From Piscicola geometra (Eukaryota > Annelida > Clitellata > Hirudinida > Piscicolidae): a stretch of DNA of 64,000 nucleotides. Below are positions 45,891-57,484 of this stretch, piece by piece. Numbering within the stretch: position 1 is the stretch's first letter; each line of letters opens with the position of its first letter. Location: contig OX030955.1 of assembly GCA_943735955.1 (NCBI GenBank), positions 431,001-495,000 on the forward strand. The letters run 5' to 3'. Both the position numbers and the translations under genes were made by a program. The notes under the pieces are model-generated. The model made no database searches and had not been told where the DNA came from. It worked only from the letters and a program-made list of their open reading frames with translations.

Positions 45891-46570
45891 GATGTAACAC
45901 AGCTCTGGTGTGATCTGTCAGAAGTTGATTTTTCCTAATTATTTTATGAGTATAAATAATTGGAATTATTTGGAAAAGAAACTTGAGTGAAAATCAAACA
46001 AGAAAATATTGATCATTTTTAGATTAAATTTATGCTTTGACACCAAAAACGGTGAAATATCTTTTTTTAAGCTTTAAAAAATTTTGTTGATGCAAAAAGA
46101 TTGACTGAAATAGGTTCCAAAATAGTTTTTCTGAATTTTTTAAAATAAAAATGAAACGGAGAAAAAACTGCTTTTGGAAAAGTGTAAAGGTTTCTGAAAG
46201 CGAGGGTTAGAGGTTGGTAAAGGAAGGATTGAAATGCAGTGGTGACCTCAGAAAGCTCATGCTGTAGAAGCAATTAGTTAAGGAACTAGCAGAGAAAGTG
46301 AAGTTGGCATCGATGAAGAGATACAAACACAGATGCATGGAAGAGTACAAAGAGAAACACAAACAATCATAGAGCAAGACACGAATGGGACGTTGTACAC
46401 GCTAGAATAGCATCGCTGAGTTCCTCTGATACAAAAGTGTACACTTGGTGTGTGTGCGCTTGTGTGTTCGATGTCTGTGTCTTTCTATGCCTTTGTTTGC
46501 TTGACTGTCTGCGAATCAGAAACTACGTCATCACAAACTCCACGAATTCACATTCCGACTCGAGCGTTCA

Positions 46571-46665
46571 AGCCGTCTCCAAACCTCAGACGCAAACACT
46601 CCCTGCCCTGGACGACACTCCAAACCTCAGACGCAAACTCTCCCTGCCCTCGACGACACTCCAAA
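46571..46665 (+). repeat. About 41-bp direct repeat, two copies
   Basis: Two copies beginning CCTCAGACGCAAAC and ending GACGACACTCCAAA. Confidence 0.8.
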
Positions 46666-48518
46666 CTGACGCGTGACTGATTGACTCTTCCACACCCCCC
46701 TTTCCCTGTCTTTACTGCCTTCTAATAGGGTGGTGGACCAGGTCACACACATACACATATAAGTAGACACATAAAAATGAAGGTATGTACAGAGACATAA
46801 AAAAAATGCGTACCTATACAATAAGGCAAACAGATATACGTTTTTGTGTACATTAAATGTTATGTGAAACATTCATTTGAAAATGTCCATAAATTACATG
46901 AACAAGCCTGTTCCTCTGGCGATGCTTATCCTTCCCTTGTATCTCGCCTCCCACATTTTTGAAAGAAATCAAATGAACATTTGAGCAACAAACTTTAAAA
47001 TAAAAATTTAATGTTTTTTTAACGGACTTTTTCCATCTACCACTCCTATCTGGAAATGAGAATGTACACCCTTTCCAGGCAGGAATAAGGAATATAAATC
47101 TCCATAACAATTATAATGCTCTACATTTCTAATAACAATTTATTTATTTCATGAAAAGCTTTTAGCAGTTTTCTAGTTTTTCATTCGAGCTTGGAATTAG
47201 AGATCAGCCTTCTCAAAACGAGGCCTGCGAAGTGTTTTGCAACTAAAATATTGTCCACTTTTAACACTCGACAGACGATTCCGCAAGCAATTTAGTGTCA
47301 AGAGTACAGAAGCCATCGTGTCTGGCGATTCAGTCTGTCGCAAGCTCAGATCTCACTGACCTGCCTATTCTTCCTGCTGGGGTGCGGTTCGAAGATAGTG
47401 GTGGCATTGTCGAAGACAAGTTTTTCTAATTGGAAATACTTTATCAGACAACAATTTTTAAGGTTTTGAATGACTATCAAATGGCGAAGGACATTGATTG
47501 AGACAACCGTGGGGTGTATGCACAGATGGTGCAGCAGTCTGACGGGTAAACATCGTGGACTTACCGTCAGAATTATCGTTAATTTCTAGCAGGCAGTGGA
47601 TCTTTGAGATTAGTGTGGATGAAAAACAAAATGTTTTGTGATAAGATCTATTTTTAAAGATTTTTTTTCAAGATCAATTTTTCCATATAACAAAAATATG
47701 TGGGTGAGAGATCCATTTATAATTCATGAAAAGATGAATTCAAGACGAAGCTTCATAATAAACAAGTTGAGTGAGCAAGTAACAAGAGTTTTCAATTTCT
47801 CAAACAAGTGGATTAGTTTGTCAACTTTGGATCAGTGTCCTCGATGTCCTGAACAAGGGAAGCAGCACTCAAGTTTTTAACTCATTTCATTTCAACCTTC
47901 AGATGTGAATCAGGATTTCCTCAATAACATTAATAAAACAAAAAGTAATCTTTAAAATGTTCGTAGTTCCTTGCGAATCTCCCCAAGCGACATCCAGCCT
48001 CGCATTGGTCTGCTTCTTAGCAATCACAAACGAGCTCACCGTCTCATTCATCATGAATTTTACATTTGAAAAAAATGTTTTGGTGTAAGTGGTCCTCAAA
48101 AATATAAAAATTGCCTAGTGTTTCCTGGCTTCGCGAGATTTGAGAAGCACTGGTCTAGAATACACAACATCAATAAATGGGTGTTGTGATTGAATAAAAC
48201 CACAGTTTAACATTTTTGTTTATTTAAGAATTTGCAAAAATCAGTTTAAAAAGTGTTCCATGCATTAGTAACGCTAATAAAACCTAATCCGAGACCAGCT
48301 TCCGCGCAAAGTGAATTAGAGAGTTTCGATTCTGAAGACATCTGCATATCCGTCTGTTATCCCAATCTTTGAGTAATTCATTTCTAATCTGTCCATCCAT
48401 CTTTCCCTTCATAAATCTATCTTTCTTCATTTCTTTATTTCCATACATCATGTCAGGCATTGGTTCTTTCACCCTTTTATACCTCTCGATAACACACCTC
48501 CCACTCATCCACTCATTC
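46666..48518. other. Intergenic, nothing recognised
   Basis: No supported gene. Mixed AT-rich sequence without clear repeats. Confidence 0.5.
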
Positions 48519-49308
48519 ACTCACCATCCTTCAACTCATCCACTCATTCACTCATCCACTCATTCACTCATCCACTCATTCACTCATCCACTCATTCACT
48601 CATCCACTCATTCACTCATCCACTCATTCACTCATCCACTCATTCATTCATCCACTCATTCACTCATCCGCTCATTCACTCATCCACTCATTCATTCATC
48701 CACTCATTCACTCATCCACTCATTCGCTCATCCACTCATTCACTCATCCACTCATTCACTCATCCACTCATTCATTCATCCACTCATTCACTCATCCACT
48801 CAATTATTCATCCACTCATTCACTCATCCACTCATTCACTCATCCACTCATTCATTCATCCACTCATTCACTCATCCACTCATTCACTCATCCGCTCATT
48901 CACTCATCCACTCATTCACTCATCCACTCATCCACTCATCCACTCATTCACTCATCCACTCATTCATTCATCCACTCATCCACTCATCCACTCATTCACT
49001 CATCCACTCATTCACTCATCCACTCATTCACTCATCCACTCATTCACTCATCCACTCATTCATTCATCCACTTATTCATTCATCCACTCATTCACTCATC
49101 CACTCATTCACTCATCCACTCATTCACTCATCCACTCATTCACTCATCCACTCATTCACTCATCCACTCATTCATTCATCCACTCATCCACTCATCCACT
49201 CATCCACTCATTCACTCATCCACTCATTCACTCATCCACTCATTCACTCATCCACTCATTCACTCATTCACTCATTCACTCATCCACTCATTCACTCATT
49301 CACTCATT
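48519..49308 (+). repeat. 16-bp minisatellite CATCCACTCATTCACT, 790 bp
   Basis: About 49 copies with CATTCATT and CGCTC variants. The Ser/Thr/His/Ile-rich frame is a repeat artefact. Confidence 0.96.
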
Positions 49309-49458
49309 CTTCGTAGACATTTTCTTCAAACAGGTTTTCCATTTCATCCTCAATTCAAAGCATTTTCGCTGCGACAATTCGCTGCAATAAGCCAGCCCAC
49401 ATTGCACCACTCCACCGCCACAGCAACTTCATCATGTCGAGTTTCCCAATATTTCATT

Positions 49459-50300
49459 TTTTCTCTTCCTCCCTCCCTCATCTCCCTCCCTCCCTCACTT
49501 CCCTCCTTCCCTCACTTCCCTCCTTCCCTCACTTCCCTCCCTCCCTCACTTCCCTCCCTCCCTCACTTCCTTCCCTCCCTCATCTCCCGCCCTCCCTCAT
49601 CTTCCTTCCTCCCTCACTTCCCTCCCTCCCTCTCTCATCTCCCTCCCTCCCTCATCTTCCTCCCTCTCTCATCTCCCTCCCTCCCTCATCTCCCTCCCTC
49701 CTTCATCTTCCTTCCTCCCTCATCTTCCTTTCTCCCTCATCTCCCTCCCTCTCTCATCTTCCTCCCTCCCTCATCTCTCTCCCTCCCTCATCTCCCTCCC
49801 TCCCTCATCTCCCTCCCTCCCTCATCTTCCTCCCTCTCTCATCTCCCTTCCTCCCTCATCTCCCTCCCTCCTTCATCTCCCTTCCTCCCTCATCTTCCTT
49901 TCTCCTTCATCTTCCTCCCTCTCTCATCTTCCTCCCTCCCTCATCTCCCTCCCTCCTTCATCTCCCTCCCTCCCTCATCTCCCTCCCTCCCTCATCTCCC
50001 TCCCTCTCTCATCTCCCTTCCTCCCTCATCTCCCTCCCTCCCTCATCTCCCTCCCTCTCTCATCTCCCTCCCTCCCTCATCTCCCTCCCTCCCTCATCTC
50101 CCTTCCTCCCTCATCTTCCTTTCTCCCTCATCCTCCTTTCTCCCTCATCTCCCTCCCTCCCTTATCTCCCTCCCTCCCTCATCTCCCTCCCTCACTTCCC
50201 TCCCTCCCTCACTTCCCTCCCTCCCTCATCTCCCTCCCTCCATCACTTCCCTCTTTCCCTCACTTCCCTCCCTCCCTCATCTTCCTCCCTCAACTTCCTC
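49459..50300 (+). repeat. 15-bp polypyrimidine minisatellite CTCATCTCCCTCCCT
   Basis: About 840 bp of nearly pure C/T built from CTCCCTCCCTCATCT and CACTTCCCTCCCTCC units. Confidence 0.96.
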
Positions 50301-50360
50301 ATCAATATGACCAGAAGGCTCCCATACGTTTCCTGCTTCTTTTATTACTTCACGTGAAGT

Positions 50361-50636
<276 letters not shown>

Positions 50637-51323
50637 TGTGTGTGTTGGTGTGCGTGATTGTATATGCGTGCGTGTGTCTTTATATTTGTTTATGCATCAT
50701 AACTTGGCAGCACTCTCTTCTTCATACTAATACGTTCTCTCGCTACTACTACTACCATCACCACCATCATTATCAACCTCTCCACCTACTGCCAATCCAT
50801 CTCAACTTCGGTTCATCAACAAACAAATCTCCATGTAAATTCTCAAATCCTTGTATTTGCAGTGGCTACAGAGCACTAGAGCACCGTAAAACACCTGCAT
50901 CTTCTGACAGCCATCATTTACAGACATTATCTTTCTCCTGAAGAATATTTTTATCTCATTAGTTTGGCCATACTTTTTTAAACGTCTTTCTGAAACTCGA
51001 ATGTCTATGCCAGCAAATAATATTCCGTTTAAATAATACATTTTTTCAGAGAAAAAAAAGTATTTAAATGTCCGAAGATTTAGGTAATTCAATGCATCTA
51101 CCTGTTTTCAAAATATTGTAAAACTTTCAAAAAAACAAACATTCAATTTGAATTAGGATGGCAGATGCTTTTCTTGCGAGAGTCTTTCCAGAATCCAGAG
51201 AGTCGTTCAACTTCAGTTTCACACCTTCTGGTGGATCTAACATCGCCGCCATCTTTCAATCTGTCATTATGAAACAACATCACAGCAAATTACCCCCCAG
51301 AAGCATTTAAAGCGGTAAACGGA

Positions 51324-52392
51324 GAAAAAGTCTTTAGGATAAAAAGTCTTCAGGATAAAAAGTCTTCAGGATAAAAAGTCTTCAGGATAAAAAGTCTTCA
51401 GGATAAAAAGTCTTCAGGATAAAAAGTCTTCAGGATAAAAAGTCTTCAAGATAAAAAGTCTTCAGGATAAAAAGTCTTCAGGATAAAAAGTCTTCAGGAT
51501 AAAAAGTCTTCAGGATAAAAAGTCTTCAGAATAAAAAGTCTTCAGGATAAAAAGTCTTCAAAATAAAAAGTCTTCAGGATAAAAAGTCTTCAGGATAAAA
51601 AGTCTTCAAAATAAAAAGTCTTCAGGATAAAAAGTCTTCAGGATAAAAAGTCTTCAGGATAAAAAGTCTTCAGGATAAAAAGTCTTCAGGATAAAAAGTC
51701 TTCAGGATAAAAAGTAACCACGATCGAGAACCAGCAGAAAACTTAATGATTAAAGTGAGGAATCAACAACAACCAAGTAAAATTTATTCAAATGCTTTTT
51801 CCAGATTGGAAAAAAAGTAGAACAAACATTAGGTTAAATATGAAATTTCAGTCTTTTAGTTTTAAAGATTATTTCCTCGAAGACTTTTTATAAGCAGGAT
51901 CGAGAACGGCAAACAATTTTATGGTTAAAGTGACGAAACAACAACAGCCAAGTCAAATTTATTCAAATGCTATTTCGAGATTGAACGAAAAAAATATATA
52001 AAACATTAGATTAAAGTATTAAATTTTATTCTTTAAGTTTTAAGGATCATGTATTAATCACAGATTTTTTCTTAACAATTAATTTTTTGAAGATTTTTTC
52101 ATGAAGACTTTTTATCCTGAAGACTTTTTATTCTGAAAACTTTTTATTCTGAAAACTTTTTATCTTGAAGACTTTTTATCCTGAAGACTTTTTATCCTGA
52201 AGACTTTTTATTCTGAAGACTTTTTATCCTGAAGACTTTTTATTCTGAAGACTTTTTATTCTGAAGACTTTTTATTCTGAAGACTTTTTATTCTGAAAAC
52301 TTTTTATCCTGAAGACTTTTTATCCTGAAAACTTTTATCTTGAAGACTTTTTATTCTGAAGACTTTTTATCCGAAGACTTTTTTATCCTAGA
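51324..52392. mobile_element. Foldback-like element with 16-bp subrepeat inverted arms
   Basis: The left arm (51324-51715) is about 24 copies of AGTCTTCAGGATAAAA. The right arm (about 52085-52390) is about 19 copies of the reverse complement, ATCCTGAAGACTTTTT. Between them lies about 370 bp containing a diverged direct duplication (51722-51870 and 51898-52050). Long inverted arms made of short tandem subrepeats are the hallmark of foldback transposons such as Drosophila FB (family knowledge). No transposase is present. A possible imperfect target duplication is CATTTAAAGC (51304-51313) against CATTTGAAGC (52395-52404), but the left copy is a few bases from the arm. It could instead be a locally inverted minisatellite. 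Confidence 0.6.
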
Positions 52393-52586
52393 ACCATTTG
52401 AAGCTAATAGGGCTGAAGCAGCAATTACTCCAACATTTCAACAAAAGCCAAGAGACTAATAACAACAATCAAACAGAAAAGCATAGAAATCGTGTCAGCA
52501 ACAACAAAAACAACAACAAACACCAACAACATAAACAACATACCCTTCAACACCACTATCAGCGACAGATTCACTCCAAGCAAACA

Positions 52587-53090
52587 CCAACGACAACACC
52601 AACACCCACTGCCACAAGCAAACACCAACACCCACTGCCACAAGCAAACACCCACGACAACACCAACACCCACTGCCACAAGCAACCACCAACGACAACA
52701 CCAACACCCACTGCCACAAGCAAACACCAACGACAACACCAACACCCACTGCCACAAGCAACCACCAACGACAACACCAACACCCACTGCCACAAGCAAA
52801 CACCCACGACAACACCAACACCCACTGCCACAAACAACCACCAACGACAACACCAACACCCACTGCCACAAACAACCACCAACGACAACACCAACACCCA
52901 CTGCCACAAGCAAACACCAACGACAACACCAACACCCACTGCCACAAGCAAACACCAACGACAACACCAACACCCACTGCCACAAGCAAACACCAACGAC
53001 AACACCAACACCCACTGCCACAAGCAAACACCAACGACAACACCAACACCCACTGCCACAAGCAAACACCAACGACAACACCAACACCAA
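52587..53090 (+). repeat. 38-bp minisatellite, about thirteen copies
   Basis: Unit CACCAACGACAACACCAACA followed by CCCACTGCCACAAGCAAA. The period is not a multiple of three, so all frames read through different versions; coding is unlikely. Confidence 0.95.
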
Positions 53091-54420
53091 CGCCTTCAAC
53101 ATGCAGGCAACGACGACGTCCATCTCCTTAATTTGAGGCTTTATGGCGCCTGCCTAATTGAAGGCTTTATGCACTCTTGATGCCGGCACATTTTAGTGAT
53201 TTAATTAAAAGCATCCCTAAATTAATCATGAAATGTCTTATGAAATCATTTAATTAAAATTTAGGCTATCTTATAACTTGGTTTAGTTTAAAGTTTCTAT
53301 TTTAACTTTGATTATAACTTCCTTTTTCACAAACATCGTGAGTGAAGCACACTGACTGCGGCATCTTTAAAAGTTATGTTATTCATCTAAGACTATTCAT
53401 CTTTTCTAAAGTAGATCATCTCAAATTTATTTTGAAAGCGATATTAAGGTTTTTATTATAATTCTGCTTATTTGTATAGAATTTCCAAACCTTGTTGAGA
53501 CTTTCTTTAATTTTATTTTCAATTACCAGCCTGGCCACTTACTGCCCACTCTTGCACATCCATTCTTGGTCACGCACAAGTGCCTTCAAGTTGTTCTGCA
53601 TCACACGAAGCAGTCCTTATAGAGTCTTGCTTGCTTGCATGTCAGGTGCTTGCCTGCGTGAAGTGCCGTGCTCTGCTGTAGCGTGGGAAATGTTGCATGT
53701 GGAGATAATTCCAGTGCCTTTTTGAAAACATTCAACCATCTGAAGACTTTTTTGATGCTGAAACTGTTACATGTGCTGGTGGACTGCGTGTATGAATGGC
53801 AAACAAGGACAACAAATTGATGGTTCACCAAAGCCCTTAAGCATCCCTCTACGGCCTACCTGGAAGCAACGATTCTTAAAAAAGCTTTTCGAAGTCGTTT
53901 AGTCGTTGCTTTGTTTCACTTTATTCCCGAGACGCACAAGTTGCCGTCATCTTGAAGCTGCATCGAATCTCCGCGAAGGTTTGTCGCTCTTTCCGGTGCA
54001 CCAGTCGAAGGATCGACACATGACGGCATTGACGCATCGACAGCCGATGCCTCTTTGTCTTCTCTGTCGTGCCAATGAGCGCCTTGAAGTGCTTCTCGCT
54101 TCAAGTCCTCCACTATTGCTCCTTCCTTGCTGATTTATTTAAAAGATAATAGTATGGTCACAAAAATGAAATGTTTCAAAAATATTGAAATAACGTGAAA
54201 AATAATTTAACGACATAGCCTGATTCAGAACTTTAAAAGTGCATTTAATTTTTGTTAGCTTCATTGATCAGCTTGAAACCCCCAGAAAATAAATATAAAT
54301 CTCTTTCAGTCCTTGCTCAAGTTTTAAAACTTAAGTTTTTATTTGGTCGCTAGGTGCTCCTGCATCCAGTGAAACCATGTTCTCCCGTGGTCGTGAATCG
54401 GTTCTTTATAGATTCTTCTA
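53091..54420. other. Intergenic, nothing recognised
   Basis: No supported gene or array. Confidence 0.5.
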
Positions 54421-54429
54421 AATCTTTAA

Positions 54430-54545
54430 AGAATTCAATAAATTAGTTGAATTAATGAAAATATTTATTTAACTAATTAGTTGAATCAATGAAAAAATTC
54501 ATTCAACTAATGAGTTGAATTAATGAACATATTAATTCAACTAAT
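54430..54545. repeat. AT-rich ATTAGTTGAATTAATGAA repeats
   Basis: Three diverged copies of an approximately 40-bp unit with internal inverted symmetry (CAACTAAT/ATTAGTTG). Confidence 0.75.
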
Positions 54546-54644
54546 TTATATAAAGTGTTATTTTCATTATATCGTATTTGAACGCGCATAATATTTGAAA
54601 ATGAAGGTTTAAAGTAGGCGCTTAATGATTTTTTGGTACCCGGG

Positions 54645-55140
54645 CACACCCGATTATACCCGAGTACACCCAATTATACCCGAGTACACCCGATTATACC
54701 CGAGTACACCCAATTATACCCGAGTACACTCAATTATACCCGAGTACACTCAATTATACCCGAGTACACTCAATTATACCCGAGCACACCCAATTATACC
54801 CGAGTACACTCAATTATACCCGAGTACACTCAATTATACCCGAGTACACTCAATTATACCCGAGCACACCCAATTATACACGAGTAAACTCAATTATACC
54901 CGAGTACACTCAATTATACCCGAGTACACTCAATTATACCCGAGTACACTCAATTATACCCGAGCACACCCAATTATACACGAGTAAACTCAATTATACC
55001 CGAGTACACTCAATTATACCCGAGTACACTCAATTATACCCGAGTACACTCAATTATACCCGAGTACACTCAATTATACCCGAGTACACTCAATTATACC
55101 CGAGTACACCCGAGTACACCCGAGTACATCCTAGTACACT
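54645..55140 (+). repeat. 20-bp minisatellite CCGAGTACACTCAATTATAC
   Basis: About 24 copies; CACACC, CACTC and TAAACTC variants recur in the same order (54780-54870 and 54960-55000), showing a higher-order duplication of about 180 bp. Confidence 0.95.
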
Positions 55141-56079
55141 CCAGTCTGCAAGCAACCAACGAATCCCCCACATGTTGCTTTCAGCCCTGATGGAACAACG
55201 GCAAAGTATTGCGCCCAATTAACAAAAGAGTTGAAATATGCAAAAACCGCACGTGGAAATGTATTTTTAAAAGCTGATTAGTTGTCATATCGTTTCCGCT
55301 CCAGGGCAAACTGTTTGTTTAATTATTCATCGGCAATTACCTAAGTGAGGTCTTCTCAAACACGAATCCTCCTTGTGATGCACCCTCGTGCTCAGAAGAC
55401 TTTTGCAGGCGATCAAAATTGACCAATATGATCAGAGTAATATAAAAAATTAATGGAAAAATATTTTCAATTCATCAAAAGGTTTAATCAGAAAATTTAT
55501 CATTTGATTTTTTTCGGAAATACTTGTTATAAACTCGTAGCTTTAAGCACGTACAAGTTGAATACTTTTTTCCATAAAAAACAGCTTTAAATCACTTTTT
55601 CCAATTACGTATTAAAAAAAATATATTTACAAGTATATGCATTCAGCCATTTAATATATTTTAAACTAAAAATACTGAATCTTGCGTGAAGATAACTTAC
55701 GTGCTTCTGCTTTTTGAGGTTGCATCCATCCATCAATTCGTCCCATCTTTTTAGAACGCTGCATCAAGTATTCTTATTTCTATCAACTATTCTTTTCATA
55801 TTTATAATACTTTAATTACAAAATGCATTTATATATATTTAACCATTTAAATCAAATTTTAAAACAGTACATAAGTGAATAAACCCTCAGTTTAATAAAA
55901 GCATGAATGACTTTGTGCCTTGACCCTTCTTCATGCAGCCAACCTCTTCGTTCCTCTTCCACGTTTTCGCTTCAAACATGTGAGGAAGCATGCCAGGACA
56001 ATTCCACACTTTGTGACACACCCACCCCAGTTCTACCCTGCTCTCCACACATCTTTAAGAACGTACATTCGAAATGTAC
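55141..56079. other. Intergenic, nothing recognised
   Basis: AT-rich sequence, no supported feature. Confidence 0.5.
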
Positions 56080-56210
56080 ACGCACATAAAAGCACACACG
56101 CACATAAAAGCACACACTCACATACAAGCACACACGCACATAAAAGCACACACTCACATACAAGCACACACTCACATACAAGCACACACGCACATACAAG
56201 CGCCTACAAA
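56080..56210 (+). repeat. 18-bp CACACGCACATAAAAG-type repeat
   Basis: About seven copies of ACACACGCACATAAAAGC or ACACACTCACATACAAGC. Confidence 0.9.
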
Positions 56211-57259
56211 CATAATAAATGGTACACTTAGCGCCGAATAAGATTGTACATTTTCTGTCGCTTTCTCTTTTAAAGTATGTGTTAGTATATGTACGTTTAT
56301 GTACGTACCCATGCGCGTATGCCTCTGTGTATACATTTGGTGTATGTTTTATATTCAGAGTTTATATAGGATTTATATGTCTGTGTGTGGGCATGTGTGT
56401 ATGTCTGTGTGTGCGTGCGTGTGCATAATAGAAAATGTATATAAAGGGCTTCGAGGAGGTTGGCTGAAGTTAGCATGGAAGAAAGAAGGAACTCACTGTT
56501 GAATTGTTGCTCCAAGCAGGCTCCACTTATCTGATCAGAGCAAATGAAAAGGTATTTTATTGCGTAAAACTTGAAGAATAATTTGAAAATAGAAATAAAT
56601 TTACTCTAATATTAATTTGTTCAAATATCTGAAAGAAACAAGCAACTTCGTGCTCAAAAACGCTCTCAACACACAAAAATGAAGAGAAGAATCAAGTGAG
56701 AAACAGGGGCGTGTCGGATTGGCGGCTTCAGATTCTGTCTGGGAAGCATTCTCGGGGGCGCAAACACGACATTTTCGTCTGACAATTTCAGAAATTGAAA
56801 GAAACTCAGATACGTGCCTTGGACGTGGCATATTGCTAATCTGGCCATTACGTCTTTTCCTTCATTTAGAACTCCATGTTGGAAGCACCAGGTGAGAGCA
56901 GCCCTTGAGGAATTGATTCAGTCTCAGGCAAAGATGCATTATATGCTACATGCATGCATTGCATTGCACTTGCCCACCTAAAGAAGTTCCCAACGTTTTG
57001 AACATTTCATTAAATACTAATGGGGAAAATGTCGCAGTTTTTGAAAATGTGAGCATGGATTATTTTAATGAAGGTGAATGATCATTAAAGACGGCACGAA
57101 TCTTCGCTGATGTTTCCGATGGGGAAGACACTCGAAGAATCGACAATCACCAAGGTTACTGCCTAAGGACTGAAGCTTTCTGTGGCGCGCCTGCGATCAG
57201 CCGTCTTCGTTGCGTCTGTTGGCCGAGTGTGATTGATTGCAGGAGGCGAAAGACAGCTG

Positions 57260-57484
57260 ATGGAGAGGCTTGAAACTACGAAAACATCTTCGAAGCGAGT
57301 TGAAAATGCTATTAGGCGGCTTGCTCTTTGGCGCGCTGAATTATCTCGCAGATATTTACGCGAGGTCGCCGAAAGGTCAAGCGAGTACCTCATGATGCTC
57401 CAGAAGGCAATTGCTGGCATGTTTTTGCAGGGGAATCGCTTTTATTCTGAAAGAATCTTTGAGAGAGCCTTCTCCTGCCAATAA
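57260..57484 (+). CDS. Unrecognised ORF, 74 codons, helical
   Basis: ATG at 57260 opens a charged, amphipathic product (RRLALWRAELSRRYLREVAE) with no low complexity. The frame is open upstream to an AG at 57241-57242 in a splice-acceptor-like context (GATTGATTGCAG), so it could be a terminal exon. No family recognised. Chance remains likely. Confidence 0.22.
   Translation: MERLETTKTSSKRVENAIRRLALWRAELSRRYLREVAERSSEYLMMLQKAIAGMFLQGNRFYSERIFERAFSCQ

Noticed and set aside
48369..50357. Ser/Pro/Leu-rich and Thr/His/Ile-rich plus-strand frames of about 300 codons, as mucin-like genes
   Set aside because: Both follow tandem arrays of 16 and 15 bp with open frames in several phases and no flanking exons.
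52398..53180. Gln/Thr/His-rich 260-codon plus-strand frame and Cys/Trp/Val-rich minus-strand frames
   Set aside because: A 38-bp repeat read in rotating frames; several overlapping frames are equally open.
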